DNA of 64,000 nt from Streptomyces paludis (GCF_003344965.1 NZ_CP031194.1:7068001-7132000); one strand, 5' to 3'. Positions 16,160 through 24,658 are shown, counted from the stretch's first letter. Translations and numbers: made by a program. Notes: a model not told the origin generated them from the letters alone.

Positions 16160-16558
16160 ATGAGCACATTCGCCGACGCGTCCGCCACGGCCCAGGTCGA
16201 GGCCGCGATCGCCGCGTACGCCCAGGCGCTGGACGCCGACCGGGTCGATGACGTCGCCCGGCTGTTCTGGCCCGACGGTGTGGCCGAGATCGCCGGGGTG
16301 GGCACCTTCGAGGGCCATGACGCGATCCGGGCCGGCTACGCGGGATTCGCGCCGGCCCGGCCCCAGCTGCACCTGGTCGGCAACACCGTTGTCACCGCGG
16401 TCTCGGAGGACGAGGCGACGGCCGTGAGCAACCTGGCCTTCTTCCAGCGCGGCGAGTCCGGCTGGGGCGTCCAGCTGGTCGGCCGCTACGACGATGTCCT
16501 GCGGCGCCGTGACGGCGAGTGGCGGTTCCAGCGCAGGGTGACGACGTTCCTTCCGTGA
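16160..16558 (+). CDS. NTF2-like (SnoaL-like) protein, copy 2
   Basis: A 132-residue paralogue of the upstream gene. The two share the order A-x-AQA(Q/L)DA-x-R-x-DDV near the start, GHDA(L/I)RA, RPQLHL-x-GNTVVT and the ending GRYxD-x-LRRxDGxWR. Divergence is mostly in the loop around VAEIAGVGTFEG. The ATG at 16160 has GGAG at 16149-16152; a TTG six bases earlier is less likely. A role on a hydrophobic cyclic intermediate (hydration, isomerisation or epoxide opening) is inferred from fold and context. Confidence 0.82.
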   Translation: MSTFADASATAQVEAAIAAYAQALDADRVDDVARLFWPDGVAEIAGVGTFEGHDAIRAGYAGFAPARPQLHLVGNTVVTAVSEDEATAVSNLAFFQRGESGWGVQLVGRYDDVLRRRDGEWRFQRRVTTFLP

Positions 16559-16619
16559 CCCACCCCCGGTTTCGGCCCGAATTCCGGCTCAGTACAGCGC
16601 CGTACGACAGGAGTCATCC

Positions 16620-17564
16620 ATGAGCGAGTTGAGTTTCGAAGGACGCGTCGCCGTTGTCACCGGTGCGGGACGGGGCATCGGCCGCGCCCACGCCCGGCTG
16701 CTGGCCGAGCGGGGGGCGCGGGTGGTCGTCAACGATCTCGGCGGATCGATGGAGGGGGAGGGCGTCGACGCCGGACCCGCGCGGAGTGTGGCCGACGCGA
16801 TCGTGGCGGCCGGCGGAGAGGCCGTCGTCGACCACCACGACGTCTCCACCGAGGCGGGCGGCAAGGCCGTCATCGACACCGCGCTCGACGCCTTCGGCCG
16901 TGTGGACATCCTCATCAACAACGCCGGCATCATCCAGTGGGCCGGACTGCCCGAGATCGGCCTGGACAACCTCGAACGGCATCTCGCCGTCCATCTGCTC
17001 GGTTCGTTCAACACCACACGGGCCGCGTGGCCGCACTTCCTGGAGCAGGGCTACGGACGGGTGGTGCTCACCACGTCCGCCGGGCTGTTCGGCACCGACA
17101 ACAACCTGTCGTACGCGGCGGCCAAGGGCGGTGTGATCGGTCTGGCCCGCAGTGCGAAGCTCGCCGGCGCACCGCACGGGATCAAGGTGAATGTGATCGC
17201 CCCGGCCGCGCTGACACGGATGGGCGGCATCGCGGACGAGGCCGCGGCGGAGGTGGCCGCCCAGCAGGCCGGCATGACCTCGGAGGCGGTCTCGCCGATC
17301 GTCGCCTACCTCGCGCACGAGAGCTGCCCGGTCAACGGCGAGGTCTACGCGGCGGGCGCCGGCCGCTTCGCCCGTATCTTCCTCGCGTCCACACCGGGCT
17401 ATGTGTACGAGGGCGACGGTGTGGCCGGTGTCGAGGACGTCGTGAACAACTGGGACGCCATCAACGACGAGAAGGGCTACTACGTCCCCGCGGACCTGAT
17501 GGCGTGGACGGGCGCCTTCCTCGGGCACCAGTTCAAGGAGAAGCCCGGTGCGGCGGCTTCGTAG
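16620..17564 (+). CDS. SDR dehydrogenase, 17-beta-HSD type 4 / hydroxyacyl-CoA-like
   Basis: A 314-residue short-chain dehydrogenase. The cofactor loop is TGAGRGIGRAHA, the NNAG motif follows in ILINNAGI, and the active site is the serine in LTTSAGLFG with YAAAK. The long form with VVVNDLGGSMEGEG near residue 40 and an extended C-terminus is characteristic of the (3R)-hydroxyacyl-CoA dehydrogenase part of multifunctional beta-oxidation proteins. It may oxidise a hydroxyacyl-CoA or a cyclic alcohol in the island's pathway. AGGAG precedes the ATG; it follows the NTF2-like pair on the same strand. Confidence 0.85.
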   Translation: MSELSFEGRVAVVTGAGRGIGRAHARLLAERGARVVVNDLGGSMEGEGVDAGPARSVADAIVAAGGEAVVDHHDVSTEAGGKAVIDTALDAFGRVDILINNAGIIQWAGLPEIGLDNLERHLAVHLLGSFNTTRAAWPHFLEQGYGRVVLTTSAGLFGTDNNLSYAAAKGGVIGLARSAKLAGAPHGIKVNVIAPAALTRMGGIADEAAAEVAAQQAGMTSEAVSPIVAYLAHESCPVNGEVYAAGAGRFARIFLASTPGYVYEGDGVAGVEDVVNNWDAINDEKGYYVPADLMAWTGAFLGHQFKEKPGAAAS

Positions 17565-17586
17565 GCCACGCGGACCGCAGCGGTGA

Positions 17587-18318
17587 TCACCACGCGCGCG
17601 GCAGTTCCACGGCGACCATGGTGGGGCCGCCCGGTGGGCTGGTGAGGGCCATGACGCCTCCCAGGGCGGTGACCAGTACCCCGATCCGCCGTAGCCCGGT
17701 GCCCCGGTCCGGGTCGGCGCCGCCGATGCCGTCGTCCCACACCATGGCCCGCAGCCCTCCGCCCCCGGTGTGTTCGATGCAGACCGAAACGTGGCCGGAT
17801 CCGCTGTGCTGGGCGGCGTTGGTCAGGGCCTCCTCGACCGCGGTGCGGATGACGTGTGCCGCTTCGCCGCCGTCCCGGGCCGTGTCATCGCCGTCGATGT
17901 CACCGACCACGTCGAGCGACACCTCCAACGGGCACGCGTCGGCCAGGGCCCGTACGGCGGCGGTGAGTTGGCCGTCGGGTGCCGTGGGGGTACGGGTCGC
18001 GGCCGGCGCGGGAAGCGGCGCCGGCCGGACCGCCCGGAGCAGTGACGGGAGCGCGACCGCGGGCCGGCCCAGGCCGCGCCGTACCCCGTCGTACGCGAGC
18101 ATGAACGGGAGGGCCGGAAGCGAGAGCAGCAGCATCGATCCGGCCACGCAGTGGTCCGCGGCGTGCCGGATCGCCGCTTCCGGCGCGGTGCGCGGCGCTG
18201 CGTACGGTGTGGATGTCGTCGCGGGGCGGGGCTCTACCGATGCCGGCAGCGGTCCGGGGACTGACGGGTCGGGGGCTGACGGTTCGGGGCGTGTCGGGGT
18301 CGTTCGTACCTGGGGCAT
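17587..18318 (-). CDS. orphan histidine-kinase-like ATPase protein
   Basis: About 243 residues from the ATG at 18318 (the frame is open to 18366). A Pro/Thr-rich N-terminus and one hydrophobic stretch (MLLLSLPALPFMLAYDGV) precede a GHKL ATP-binding domain with N-box VEEALTNAAQHS, G1 box VWDDGIGG and GTGLRRIGVLVTALGG, as in NarL-partner kinases. I see no phospho-accepting histidine helix, and no response regulator gene is adjacent. It may be a degenerate sensor kinase or an anti-sigma-like ATPase. It converges with the SDR gene. Confidence 0.68.
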   Translation of the reverse strand: MPQVRTTPTRPEPSAPDPSVPGPLPASVEPRPATTSTPYAAPRTAPEAAIRHAADHCVAGSMLLLSLPALPFMLAYDGVRRGLGRPAVALPSLLRAVRPAPLPAPAATRTPTAPDGQLTAAVRALADACPLEVSLDVVGDIDGDDTARDGGEAAHVIRTAVEEALTNAAQHSGSGHVSVCIEHTGGGGLRAMVWDDGIGGADPDRGTGLRRIGVLVTALGGVMALTSPPGGPTMVAVELPRAW

Positions 18319-18386
18319 ACCGTTCACGCTAGGCGCGGCCGTGCCCCGGCACAGGAGAGCGGGCACCCGGCCGGGGGTGTAGCGGA

Positions 18387-18857
18387 TTACACCTCGGGGT
18401 TGCCGGGACGGGGCCAGGGCCGGCGGGTGAGGCGTTCGATGCCGTGGTTGAAGCGCCGGAGGAAGACTGTGAATGAGGCGATGTCCTCGTCGCTCCAGCC
18501 CGCCATGATCTTCTTCAGCGAGCCCACGATGCCCTCGCGCTCCACCGCCAGCAGCCGTGTGCCCTTCTCGGTGATGCCGAACTTGCGCGCCGTGCCGCCG
18601 GCCGGGTCCGGCATCCGTTCCACCAGACCGGCGCGGAGGGCGGCGGCGGTCTGCCGGTTCAGTGTGGAGGCGTCAAGACCGAACGCGTCGCTCAACTCAC
18701 CGATGGACATGGGCCCCTGGACCCAGAGACGGCTGAGCAGGATGTAGGCGCTGCGGTCGAGCACACTTCCCTTCCGGCGACCGCCGTACTGGCTGAGCAA
18801 CGCGTGGCGGTGGAGCAGCATCTGCTCGAACTCGACCTCGTCCGCAAGATGGTTCAT
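18387..18857 (-). CDS. MarR-family transcriptional regulator
   Basis: A 156-residue winged-helix protein. The DNA-binding region shows MSIGELSDAFGLDASTLNRQTAAALRAGLVERM, the usual MarR recognition helix and start of the wing, followed by GITEKGTRLL. The ATG at 18857 is preferred over the frame's upstream ATG at 18938, whose extension is Arg/Gly-rich and covers the likely operator. It is the third gene on the strand after the acyl-CoA ligase and SDR, but TGCA-rich repeats just upstream suggest its own autoregulated promoter. Confidence 0.85.
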   Translation of the reverse strand: MNHLADEVEFEQMLLHRHALLSQYGGRRKGSVLDRSAYILLSRLWVQGPMSIGELSDAFGLDASTLNRQTAAALRAGLVERMPDPAGGTARKFGITEKGTRLLAVEREGIVGSLKKIMAGWSDEDIASFTVFLRRFNHGIERLTRRPWPRPGNPEV

Positions 18858-18936
18858 GGGTGTCTGCCGCCTCGGGTCCGCGCCGGCGGCGCGTGTCCGC
18901 CCGCGCCGGCTGCCGACCTCCATTCTGCCATGCTTC

Positions 18937-18986
18937 ATGCACCATGCATGTCATGTGTGTGCTGCACGTTATATGCACGATGCACA
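18937..18986. promoter_or_regulatory. TGCA-repeat operator cluster before the MarR gene
   Basis: Within 50 bases TGCA occurs at least five times, including the palindrome ATGCAT at 18944-18949 and direct GTGCAT/GTGCA words on the minus strand, in an unusually AT-rich patch. Such clustering between the SDR stop and the MarR start is typical of a MarR autoregulatory operator. Confidence 0.45.
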
Positions 18987-19000
18987 GCCCTGTCGGTGTG

Positions 19001-19807
19001 TCACCGGGCGGTCCAGCCCCCGTCCACCGTGAGCGTGGTGCCCGTGACGAAGCGGGAGGCGTCCGAGGCGAGGAACACCGCCGCGCCGCCCAGCTCGTCG
19101 GCCTCGCCCACCCGGCCCAGGGGAATGGCCCGGACGATCCGCTCGCCCCACTGGCTGTCGAGGAGCCCCGAGCTGAGGTCCGTACGGAAGTAGCCGGGCG
19201 CGAGCGCGTTGACCCGGACCCCCCGGGGCGCCCACTCGACCGCGAGGGACCTGGTGAGCGCTTCGACACCGCCCTTGCTGGCCGCGTAGGCCGCGATCCG
19301 CTCGAAGCCGGTGCTCGCGTGCACCGAGGAGACGTTGACGATCGAGCCGTACCCCTGCGCCAGCATCACCTTCCCGGCCTCCCGGCAGCAGGAGAAGGTG
19401 CCCTGGAGGTTGACGTCGAGGACCTGCCGCCACGCCTCGTCGGTGACCTGCTCGCTCCGGGTGAAGTGGGGGCTGACACCGGCGCAGTTGACGACGGCGT
19501 CGAGCCGGCCCGTCCACTCCGTGATCCGGCCGACCGCCGCCCCCACCGCGGCCGGGTCGGCGACCGAGGCGGGCAGCACCAGCACCTTGCCGCCGTGGCC
19601 GGCCAGCTCGGACGCGAGCCGCTCCAGGTCGTCCGCGGTACGCGCCGTCACGGCCAGGTCGGCCCCGGCCCGGGACAGGGCGACGGCCATGGCGCGGCCG
19701 AGGCCCTTGCCCGCGCCCGTCACCCAGACCGTCTTGCCGTCGAGGCGCGGCACTCCGGACCCACCGGCACCACCGGGCGCACCAGTCGCATTCGTCGTGT
19801 CGGTCAT
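19001..19807 (-). CDS. SDR-family oxidoreductase
   Basis: A 268-residue classical short-chain dehydrogenase. Key motifs are TGAGKGLGRAMA (cofactor), VNCAGVSPH in place of the usual NNAG, and NVSSVHAS with YAASK in the active site; it ends in the typical TLTVDGGW. The start overlaps the acyl-CoA ligase stop by four bases (ATGA), so the two are translationally coupled. This suggests it reduces or oxidises the alcohol or ketone of the acid activated by that ligase. The cysteine in VNCAG is an unusual variant. Confidence 0.87.
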   Translation of the reverse strand: MTDTTNATGAPGGAGGSGVPRLDGKTVWVTGAGKGLGRAMAVALSRAGADLAVTARTADDLERLASELAGHGGKVLVLPASVADPAAVGAAVGRITEWTGRLDAVVNCAGVSPHFTRSEQVTDEAWRQVLDVNLQGTFSCCREAGKVMLAQGYGSIVNVSSVHASTGFERIAAYAASKGGVEALTRSLAVEWAPRGVRVNALAPGYFRTDLSSGLLDSQWGERIVRAIPLGRVGEADELGGAAVFLASDASRFVTGTTLTVDGGWTAR

Positions 19808-21384
19808 ACGAGGCGCTCCGTCGGCAGGTCCCGGAGGTTCCGCTTGAGGACCTTCCCGGAGGGGGTACGGGGGAGTTCGTCCACGATGTCGAAGCGGCTC
19901 GGCACCTTGAACTTGGCCAGCCGGGCCCGGCAGAACTCCCGCAGCTCCGCCGCCCCGGCGCTCCCGCCGGGGCGGAACACCACGAAGGCCCGGGGGACTT
20001 CGCCCCACCGGGGGTGGGCGAGGCCGACCACGGCGGCTTCCAGCACGGCGGGATGCTCGTACAGGACGCGTTCGACCTCGGGTGTGGCGATGTTCTCGCC
20101 GCCGGAAACGATCATGTCCTTCTTGCGGTCGTCGATGTAGAGGAAGCCGTCCTCGTCGGTGTGTCCGATGTCGCCGGTGTGGAACCAGCCGTCCTTGAGC
20201 GCGGCGGCCGTGGCCTTCTCGTCGCGCCAGTAACCGGCGAAGACCTTCGGGCCGCGCAGGGTGATCTCGCCCAGCTCGCCCGCCGGGACCTCCCGGCCGG
20301 TGTCGTCCACGATCCGGACCCTGGTGTGCGGTACGGGCCGGCCGACCGAGCCGAGCTTCGACAGGCTGTGTTCGCGGTCGAGGAAGGTGTCGCCCGAGAC
20401 GGTCTCGGTCAGTCCGTAGGCATCGGCGAACCAGGCGTGCGGAAACGCGGACATGACGCGCCGCAACACCGGTTCCGGGGTCTTCTCGCCGCCGCCGAGG
20501 ACGAAGCGGACGGATGTGGTGTCGTACGACGCGCGGCCGGGCACCTCCAGGACCGCGTTCACCATGGCGGGCGCGAGCCAGAGGTTGGTTACCCGGTGCT
20601 CCTGGATCGCGTGGAGTGTGTCGGCGGCGTCGAACCTGCGCTGGAGGACGACCTTGCCGCCCGCGTACAGCACTCCGAGGGCCGGCATGTCCAGACCGCC
20701 GACGTGGTAGAGCGGTCCGCAGACGAGTGTAGTGTCGGCCGCGGTCAGGCCGAAGTGGACGATATGGGCCAGGTTCTTGGCCTGGAGATTGCCGTAGGTG
20801 ATGCACACGCCCTTGGGCCGTGAGGTGGTGCCGGAGGTGTACATCAGCCGCTGGAGGTCGTCCGGCGCGACGTCCACGGGCTCCACCTCGGCACCCGGGT
20901 GGCGGGCCAGCAGCTCCTCGTAACCGGTCCAGAGCGCATCGGAGTCGTCGGCCCCAGCCGTTCCGTACGCCTCAGCCGCCCCCGCCGTCTCACCGTCGAC
21001 CCGGATCCGGTGTGCCAGGCCGGGCAGTCCGGAGGCGATACGGTCCGCCGCCGCGACGAAATCCGGCTCCGTGACGAGGACCTTGGCCGAGGCGTGGCCG
21101 AGGATGTACTGCCATTCGTCCTCGGACAGCCGGTAGTTCAGCGGCAGGAACACCGCGCCGACCCGGTTGACGGCGTACACCAGCTCCAGGAATTCCGGCC
21201 GGTTGTAGAGCAGCAGTCCGACGATGTCACCGCGGCCCACCCCCAGCGCGGACAGGCCGGCCGCGAGCCGGTTGACCCGTTCGTGCAGCTCGCGCACGGT
21301 CAGGCGGTGATCGTCCTGCACCACGGCGACGGCGTCGGGCCGTTGGGCCGCGTGATAGTCGAGGATGCTCGCGAAATTGTGCAC
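19804..21384 (-). CDS. acyl-CoA synthetase, AMP-binding (FadD-like)
   Basis: About 526 residues of the ANL superfamily. The P-loop is LMYTSGTTSRPKGV near residue 185, followed by the A5 region AYGLTETVSGDTF, then YWRDEKATAAALKDGWFHTGDIG, the hinge DRKKDMIVSGGENI, and the catalytic lysine in PSGKVLKRNL. It activates a carboxylic acid to its CoA thioester. The GTG at 21384 is chosen because GAGAGAG lies five bases upstream; another GTG lies two codons earlier, and the further extension runs through an operator. First gene of a ligase-SDR operon diverging from the enoyl-CoA hydratase. Confidence 0.88.
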   Translation of the reverse strand: MHNFASILDYHAAQRPDAVAVVQDDHRLTVRELHERVNRLAAGLSALGVGRGDIVGLLLYNRPEFLELVYAVNRVGAVFLPLNYRLSEDEWQYILGHASAKVLVTEPDFVAAADRIASGLPGLAHRIRVDGETAGAAEAYGTAGADDSDALWTGYEELLARHPGAEVEPVDVAPDDLQRLMYTSGTTSRPKGVCITYGNLQAKNLAHIVHFGLTAADTTLVCGPLYHVGGLDMPALGVLYAGGKVVLQRRFDAADTLHAIQEHRVTNLWLAPAMVNAVLEVPGRASYDTTSVRFVLGGGEKTPEPVLRRVMSAFPHAWFADAYGLTETVSGDTFLDREHSLSKLGSVGRPVPHTRVRIVDDTGREVPAGELGEITLRGPKVFAGYWRDEKATAAALKDGWFHTGDIGHTDEDGFLYIDDRKKDMIVSGGENIATPEVERVLYEHPAVLEAAVVGLAHPRWGEVPRAFVVFRPGGSAGAAELREFCRARLAKFKVPSRFDIVDELPRTPSGKVLKRNLRDLPTERLV

Positions 21385-21412
21385 GGCCACTCTCTCGTTC
21401 GGCGACCAGCAA

Positions 21413-21428
21413 TGTTCCGACCGGTCGG
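21413..21428. promoter_or_regulatory. regulon operator B1 (ligase side)
   Basis: TGTTCCGACCGGTC, extended by GG, contains the perfect 12-base palindrome CCGACCGGTCGG (21417-21428). It lies 29 bases before the acyl-CoA ligase start, in the divergent region shared with the enoyl-CoA hydratase operon. It is among the best matches to the island consensus. Confidence 0.6.
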
Positions 21429-21449
21429 TTGCCCGCTGCAAAGTTTTCG

Positions 21450-21469
21450 TGTACCCATTGGTCTATAAA
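21450..21469 (+). promoter_or_regulatory. regulon operator B2 abutting a -10 box (hydratase side)
   Basis: TGTACCCATTGGTC (21450-21463) is directly followed by TATAAA (21464-21469), a good -10 box for the plus-strand enoyl-CoA hydratase operon whose start is at 21552. A protein bound here would block polymerase. No clear -35 is visible. Confidence 0.5.
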
Positions 21470-21551
21470 ACCTGTAGCCGCACTTTACGACGCCCCGGTG
21501 CCGGCGACAACCGTTGTGCGGGGCGGGATTTCCGGGAAAAGGAGGGCCGCG

Positions 21552-22397
21552 GTGCCACGTATCCGTGTCGAGGCAGACGGACCGGTTGTCACCCTCCGCC
21601 TGGCCGCTCCGCCGGTGAACGCGATCGACTCCGTACTCCGCGAGGAGCTGGCCGCCGCCGTGCGCGAGCTGGCGGACGCGCGGGACGTACGGGCCGTGGT
21701 GCTCTACGGCGGCGAGCGGCTGTTCGCGGCGGGGGCGGACATCGAGGCGCTGGCCGCGATGGGGCCGGCGGAGGTACGGGGCTGGAACCGGGCCCTGCAA
21801 CGGACCTTCGACGAGGTCGCCCGGCTGCCGATGCCCGTGGTGGCCGCGGTGACCGGCTACGCGCTCGGCGGCGGTCTGGAGCTGGCGCTCTGCGCCGACC
21901 ACCGGGTGGCCGCCGAGGACGCCGTACTCGGCCAGCCGGAGGTGCGGCTCGGGATCATCCCCGGCTCCGGCGGCACCCAGCGCCTGACGCGGCTGCTCGG
22001 CCCGGCGCGGGCGAAGAACCTGCTGATGACCGGCCGCACGGTGGCCGCCGCGGAGGCCCTCCGGATCGGGCTGGTGGACGAGGTCGTCCCGGCCGGTGCG
22101 GTGTACGAAGCCGCGCTGGCCTACGCGCGCGGGCTCGCCGAGGGGCCGGCGGCGGCCCTGGAGGCGGTCAAGGAGGCGGTGGACCACGGCGGGGACGCCG
22201 CGCTCTCCACCGGTCTGGCGCTGGAACGGTCCCTGTTCACCGGGGTCTTCGGGACGGCGGACGCCGCCACCGGACTGCGCTCCTTCCTCGAACACGGCCC
22301 GGGAAAGGCCCGGTTCGGGGACACGGCACCGGAGGGCGGCGCGGCACCGGACGGCCATGACGAGGAGCGCGACGACACAAGGCGGCGTACGACATGA
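21552..22397 (+). CDS. enoyl-CoA hydratase/isomerase (crotonase superfamily)
   Basis: A 281-residue crotonase. The oxyanion-hole glycine lies in LFAAGADIEALA, and the catalytic segment VLGQPEVRLGIIPGSGGTQRL carries the glutamate and the GxxPGxGG signature of true hydratases; ALCADHRVA precedes it. It probably hydrates an enoyl-CoA derived from the acid activated by the divergent ligase. The GTG at 21552 has an excellent AAAAGGAGG six bases upstream. A charged tail (ERDDTRRR) ends the protein. It starts an operon with the butanediol-dehydrogenase-like and acyl-CoA dehydrogenase genes. Confidence 0.88.
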   Translation: MPRIRVEADGPVVTLRLAAPPVNAIDSVLREELAAAVRELADARDVRAVVLYGGERLFAAGADIEALAAMGPAEVRGWNRALQRTFDEVARLPMPVVAAVTGYALGGGLELALCADHRVAAEDAVLGQPEVRLGIIPGSGGTQRLTRLLGPARAKNLLMTGRTVAAAEALRIGLVDEVVPAGAVYEAALAYARGLAEGPAAALEAVKEAVDHGGDAALSTGLALERSLFTGVFGTADAATGLRSFLEHGPGKARFGDTAPEGGAAPDGHDEERDDTRRRTT

Positions 22398-22414
22398 GGG
22401 GGCGTACGACATGA
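22384..22414. repeat. 14-base direct duplication at the hydratase/dehydrogenase junction
   Basis: GGCGTACGACATGA occurs at 22384-22397 and again at 22401-22414, three bases apart. The first copy holds the hydratase stop, the second the start of the next gene, so a slippage duplication appears to have separated what could once have been an overlapping ATGA junction. Confidence 0.85.
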
Positions 22415-23469
22415 AAGCACTGCGCTGGCACGGCGCACGGGACCTGCGACTGGACGAGGTGCCCGACCCGCCGGAGCCGAGGCCGCACGAGGCCGTGGTG
22501 GAGGTCTCCTGGTGCGGGGTGTGCGGCACCGATCTGCACGAGTACCTCGAAGGCCCGCACATGATCCGCACCGGTCCGCATCCGCTCACCGGCGCCGCGC
22601 CGCCGCTCGCCCTGGGGCACGAGTTCAGCGGCAGCGTCCTCGCGCTCGGGAGCGAGGTGCCCGGTATCGCCGTCGGTGACCGGGTGGCCGCCGACCCCGT
22701 CTGGCGGTGCGGGGTCTGCTACTGGTGCGCCCGCGGCGAGTACCACATCTGCCCCCGCAGCGGCTCCGTCGGACTGGCGTCGCCCGGGGCGTTCGCCGAG
22801 CGGGTCACCGTGCCGCTCGCCGGGCTGACCCGCCTTCCCGACAACGTCAGCGACGAGATGGGCGCCCTCGCGGAACCGCTGGCCGTCGGCCTCCACGCGG
22901 TGACCCGCGCGGGTGTGCGGCCGGGTGACAACGTCCTGGTCGTCGGCGGTGGACCGATCGGTGTCGCCGTGGTCCTCGCCGCGCGCGTCGCCGGGGCGGC
23001 CGGGCTGTACGTGAGCGAACCGCTCGCCGGACGCCGCGAGATGCTCGGCGCGCTCGGTGTCACCGAGGCGTTCGACCCGCGTACGGCGGACGTACGCCGG
23101 GAGGTGTTCCTGCGTACCGGCCGTATCGGACCGGACGCGGTCATCGACGCCACGGGCGTGGCGGCCCTGGCCGGGCAGGCCGTGGCGACCGTACGGCGGG
23201 GCGGCCGGGTCGTCCTCGCCGGTGTCGGCCACGGCAAGGCCGAGATCGACATGGGCCAGCTCGTCTTCTACGAGCGCTCCGTGCTCGGCACGCTCGGCTA
23301 CCGCTTCGACATCCCGCGCGTCATCGGTCTGATGAGCGCCGGGCGCCTGGACGCCTCCGCGCTGCTCACGGGCCGGTTCCCGCTGGACGGGGGCGTCGGG
23401 GTCTTCGAGGGCCTGGCCGCCGACCGGGCCCGCCACCTCAAGGTTCTGCTGACCCCGAAGGGACTGTGA
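22411..23469 (+). CDS. zinc-dependent 2,3-butanediol dehydrogenase-like oxidoreductase
   Basis: A 352-residue MDR dehydrogenase. The N-terminal run WCGVCGTDLHEYLEGPHMI, then PHPLTG and LGHEFSGSV, closely follows (R,R)-butanediol dehydrogenases; the structural zinc loop is CGVCYWCARGEYHIC and the cofactor motif GGGPIGVAV. That family oxidises vicinal diols to alpha-hydroxyketones. Together with the acetoin-dehydrogenase-like E1 downstream, this suggests a diol-to-acyloin-to-cleavage route, probably on the island's own substrate rather than butanediol. GAGGGGG precedes the ATG; the next gene starts one base after its stop. Confidence 0.85.
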   Translation: MKALRWHGARDLRLDEVPDPPEPRPHEAVVEVSWCGVCGTDLHEYLEGPHMIRTGPHPLTGAAPPLALGHEFSGSVLALGSEVPGIAVGDRVAADPVWRCGVCYWCARGEYHICPRSGSVGLASPGAFAERVTVPLAGLTRLPDNVSDEMGALAEPLAVGLHAVTRAGVRPGDNVLVVGGGPIGVAVVLAARVAGAAGLYVSEPLAGRREMLGALGVTEAFDPRTADVRREVFLRTGRIGPDAVIDATGVAALAGQAVATVRRGGRVVLAGVGHGKAEIDMGQLVFYERSVLGTLGYRFDIPRVIGLMSAGRLDASALLTGRFPLDGGVGVFEGLAADRARHLKVLLTPKGL

Positions 23470-23470
23470 C

Positions 23471-24625
23471 ATGGATTTCGACCTGCCCGAGGAGACCCGG
23501 GCGCTACAGGACATGGTCCGTGACTTCGCGGCTGCGGAGATCACCCCGTACGCGGCCGAGTGGTCGGAGAAGGAGGAGTTCCCGGCGCATATCTTCACCA
23601 AGCTGGGCGAGCTGGGGCTGATGGGCATGCTCGTGCCCGAGGAGTACGGCGGCGCGGGATCCGACCTGGTCTCCTACGTCGCCGTGATGGAGGAACTGGG
23701 CGCCGCCGACCAGTCGGTGGCCTCTTCCTGGAACGCGCACTCCACCATCGCCACACTGCCGCTGCTGGCCTACGGCACCGAGGAGCAGAAGCACCGCTGG
23801 CTCGCCCCGCTGGCCCGCGGCGAGGCCATCGGCGCCTTCGGCCTGACGGAGCCGGAGGCGGGATCCGACGCGAGCGGCATCACCACCACGGCCCGCCGGG
23901 CGGACGGCGGCTGGGTGATCAACGGCGCCAAGACCTTCATCACCAACGCCGGTACGGACATCAGCCAGGGCGTCACCCTGCTCGCCGTGACCGGCCGGAA
24001 CGAGGACGGCCGCAAGCGGTTCGCGACCTTCTACGTCCCGACCGGCACCCCCGGCTACACCCGCGGCCCCAAGTTCCGGAAGCTGGGCTGGCACGCGATG
24101 GACACCCGTGAGCTGTTCTTCGACGACTGCCGGATCCCCGACGACCATCTGATCGGGGACGAGGGCGGTGGCCTCCGGCAGTTCCTGTCCGTACTGGACA
24201 AGGGCCGGATCAGCGTCGCCGCGCTCGGTCTGTCGCTGGCCGGGGCGGCGCTGGCGCTGGCGGTCCGGCACGCCACGGAACGCCACCAGTTCGGCCGTCC
24301 GCTGGCGGAGTTCCAGGCGGTCGCGCACAAGATCGCCGACATCGGCACCGAGTTGCAGGCCGCCCGGTGGATGGTCTACCGCGCCGCCTGGCTCGCCGAC
24401 CAGGGGCGCCCGCACGCCACGGAGGCCGCCATGGCCAAGCTGTACGCCTCCGAGGCCGCCAACCGCGCGGCCTCCCAGGCGGTGCAGATCCACGGCGGGT
24501 ACGGCTATGTCCGGGAGTCGCCGATCTCCCGCTTCTACGCCGACGCCAAGATCCTGGAGATCGGTGAGGGCACCAACGAGATCCAGCGCAATGTCATCGC
24601 CAGGGCCCTGACCGGCAAGGGCTGA
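23471..24625 (+). CDS. acyl-CoA dehydrogenase
   Basis: A 384-residue FAD enzyme of complete family length. Signature 1 is AFGLTEPEAGSDASG, the FAD/substrate loop includes FITNAGTDIS, and the C-terminal signature IHGGYGYVRESPISRFYADAKI carries the usual catalytic glutamate, followed by GEGTNEIQRNVIARAL. It makes the alpha,beta double bond of an acyl-CoA, the step before the hydratase two genes upstream. It starts one base after the dehydrogenase stop, so it is the third gene of that operon. Confidence 0.92.
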   Translation: MDFDLPEETRALQDMVRDFAAAEITPYAAEWSEKEEFPAHIFTKLGELGLMGMLVPEEYGGAGSDLVSYVAVMEELGAADQSVASSWNAHSTIATLPLLAYGTEEQKHRWLAPLARGEAIGAFGLTEPEAGSDASGITTTARRADGGWVINGAKTFITNAGTDISQGVTLLAVTGRNEDGRKRFATFYVPTGTPGYTRGPKFRKLGWHAMDTRELFFDDCRIPDDHLIGDEGGGLRQFLSVLDKGRISVAALGLSLAGAALALAVRHATERHQFGRPLAEFQAVAHKIADIGTELQAARWMVYRAAWLADQGRPHATEAAMAKLYASEAANRAASQAVQIHGGYGYVRESPISRFYADAKILEIGEGTNEIQRNVIARALTGKG

Positions 24626-24658
24626 GATTCCTTTTCCCGTACCTTTTCCATTGCATTA

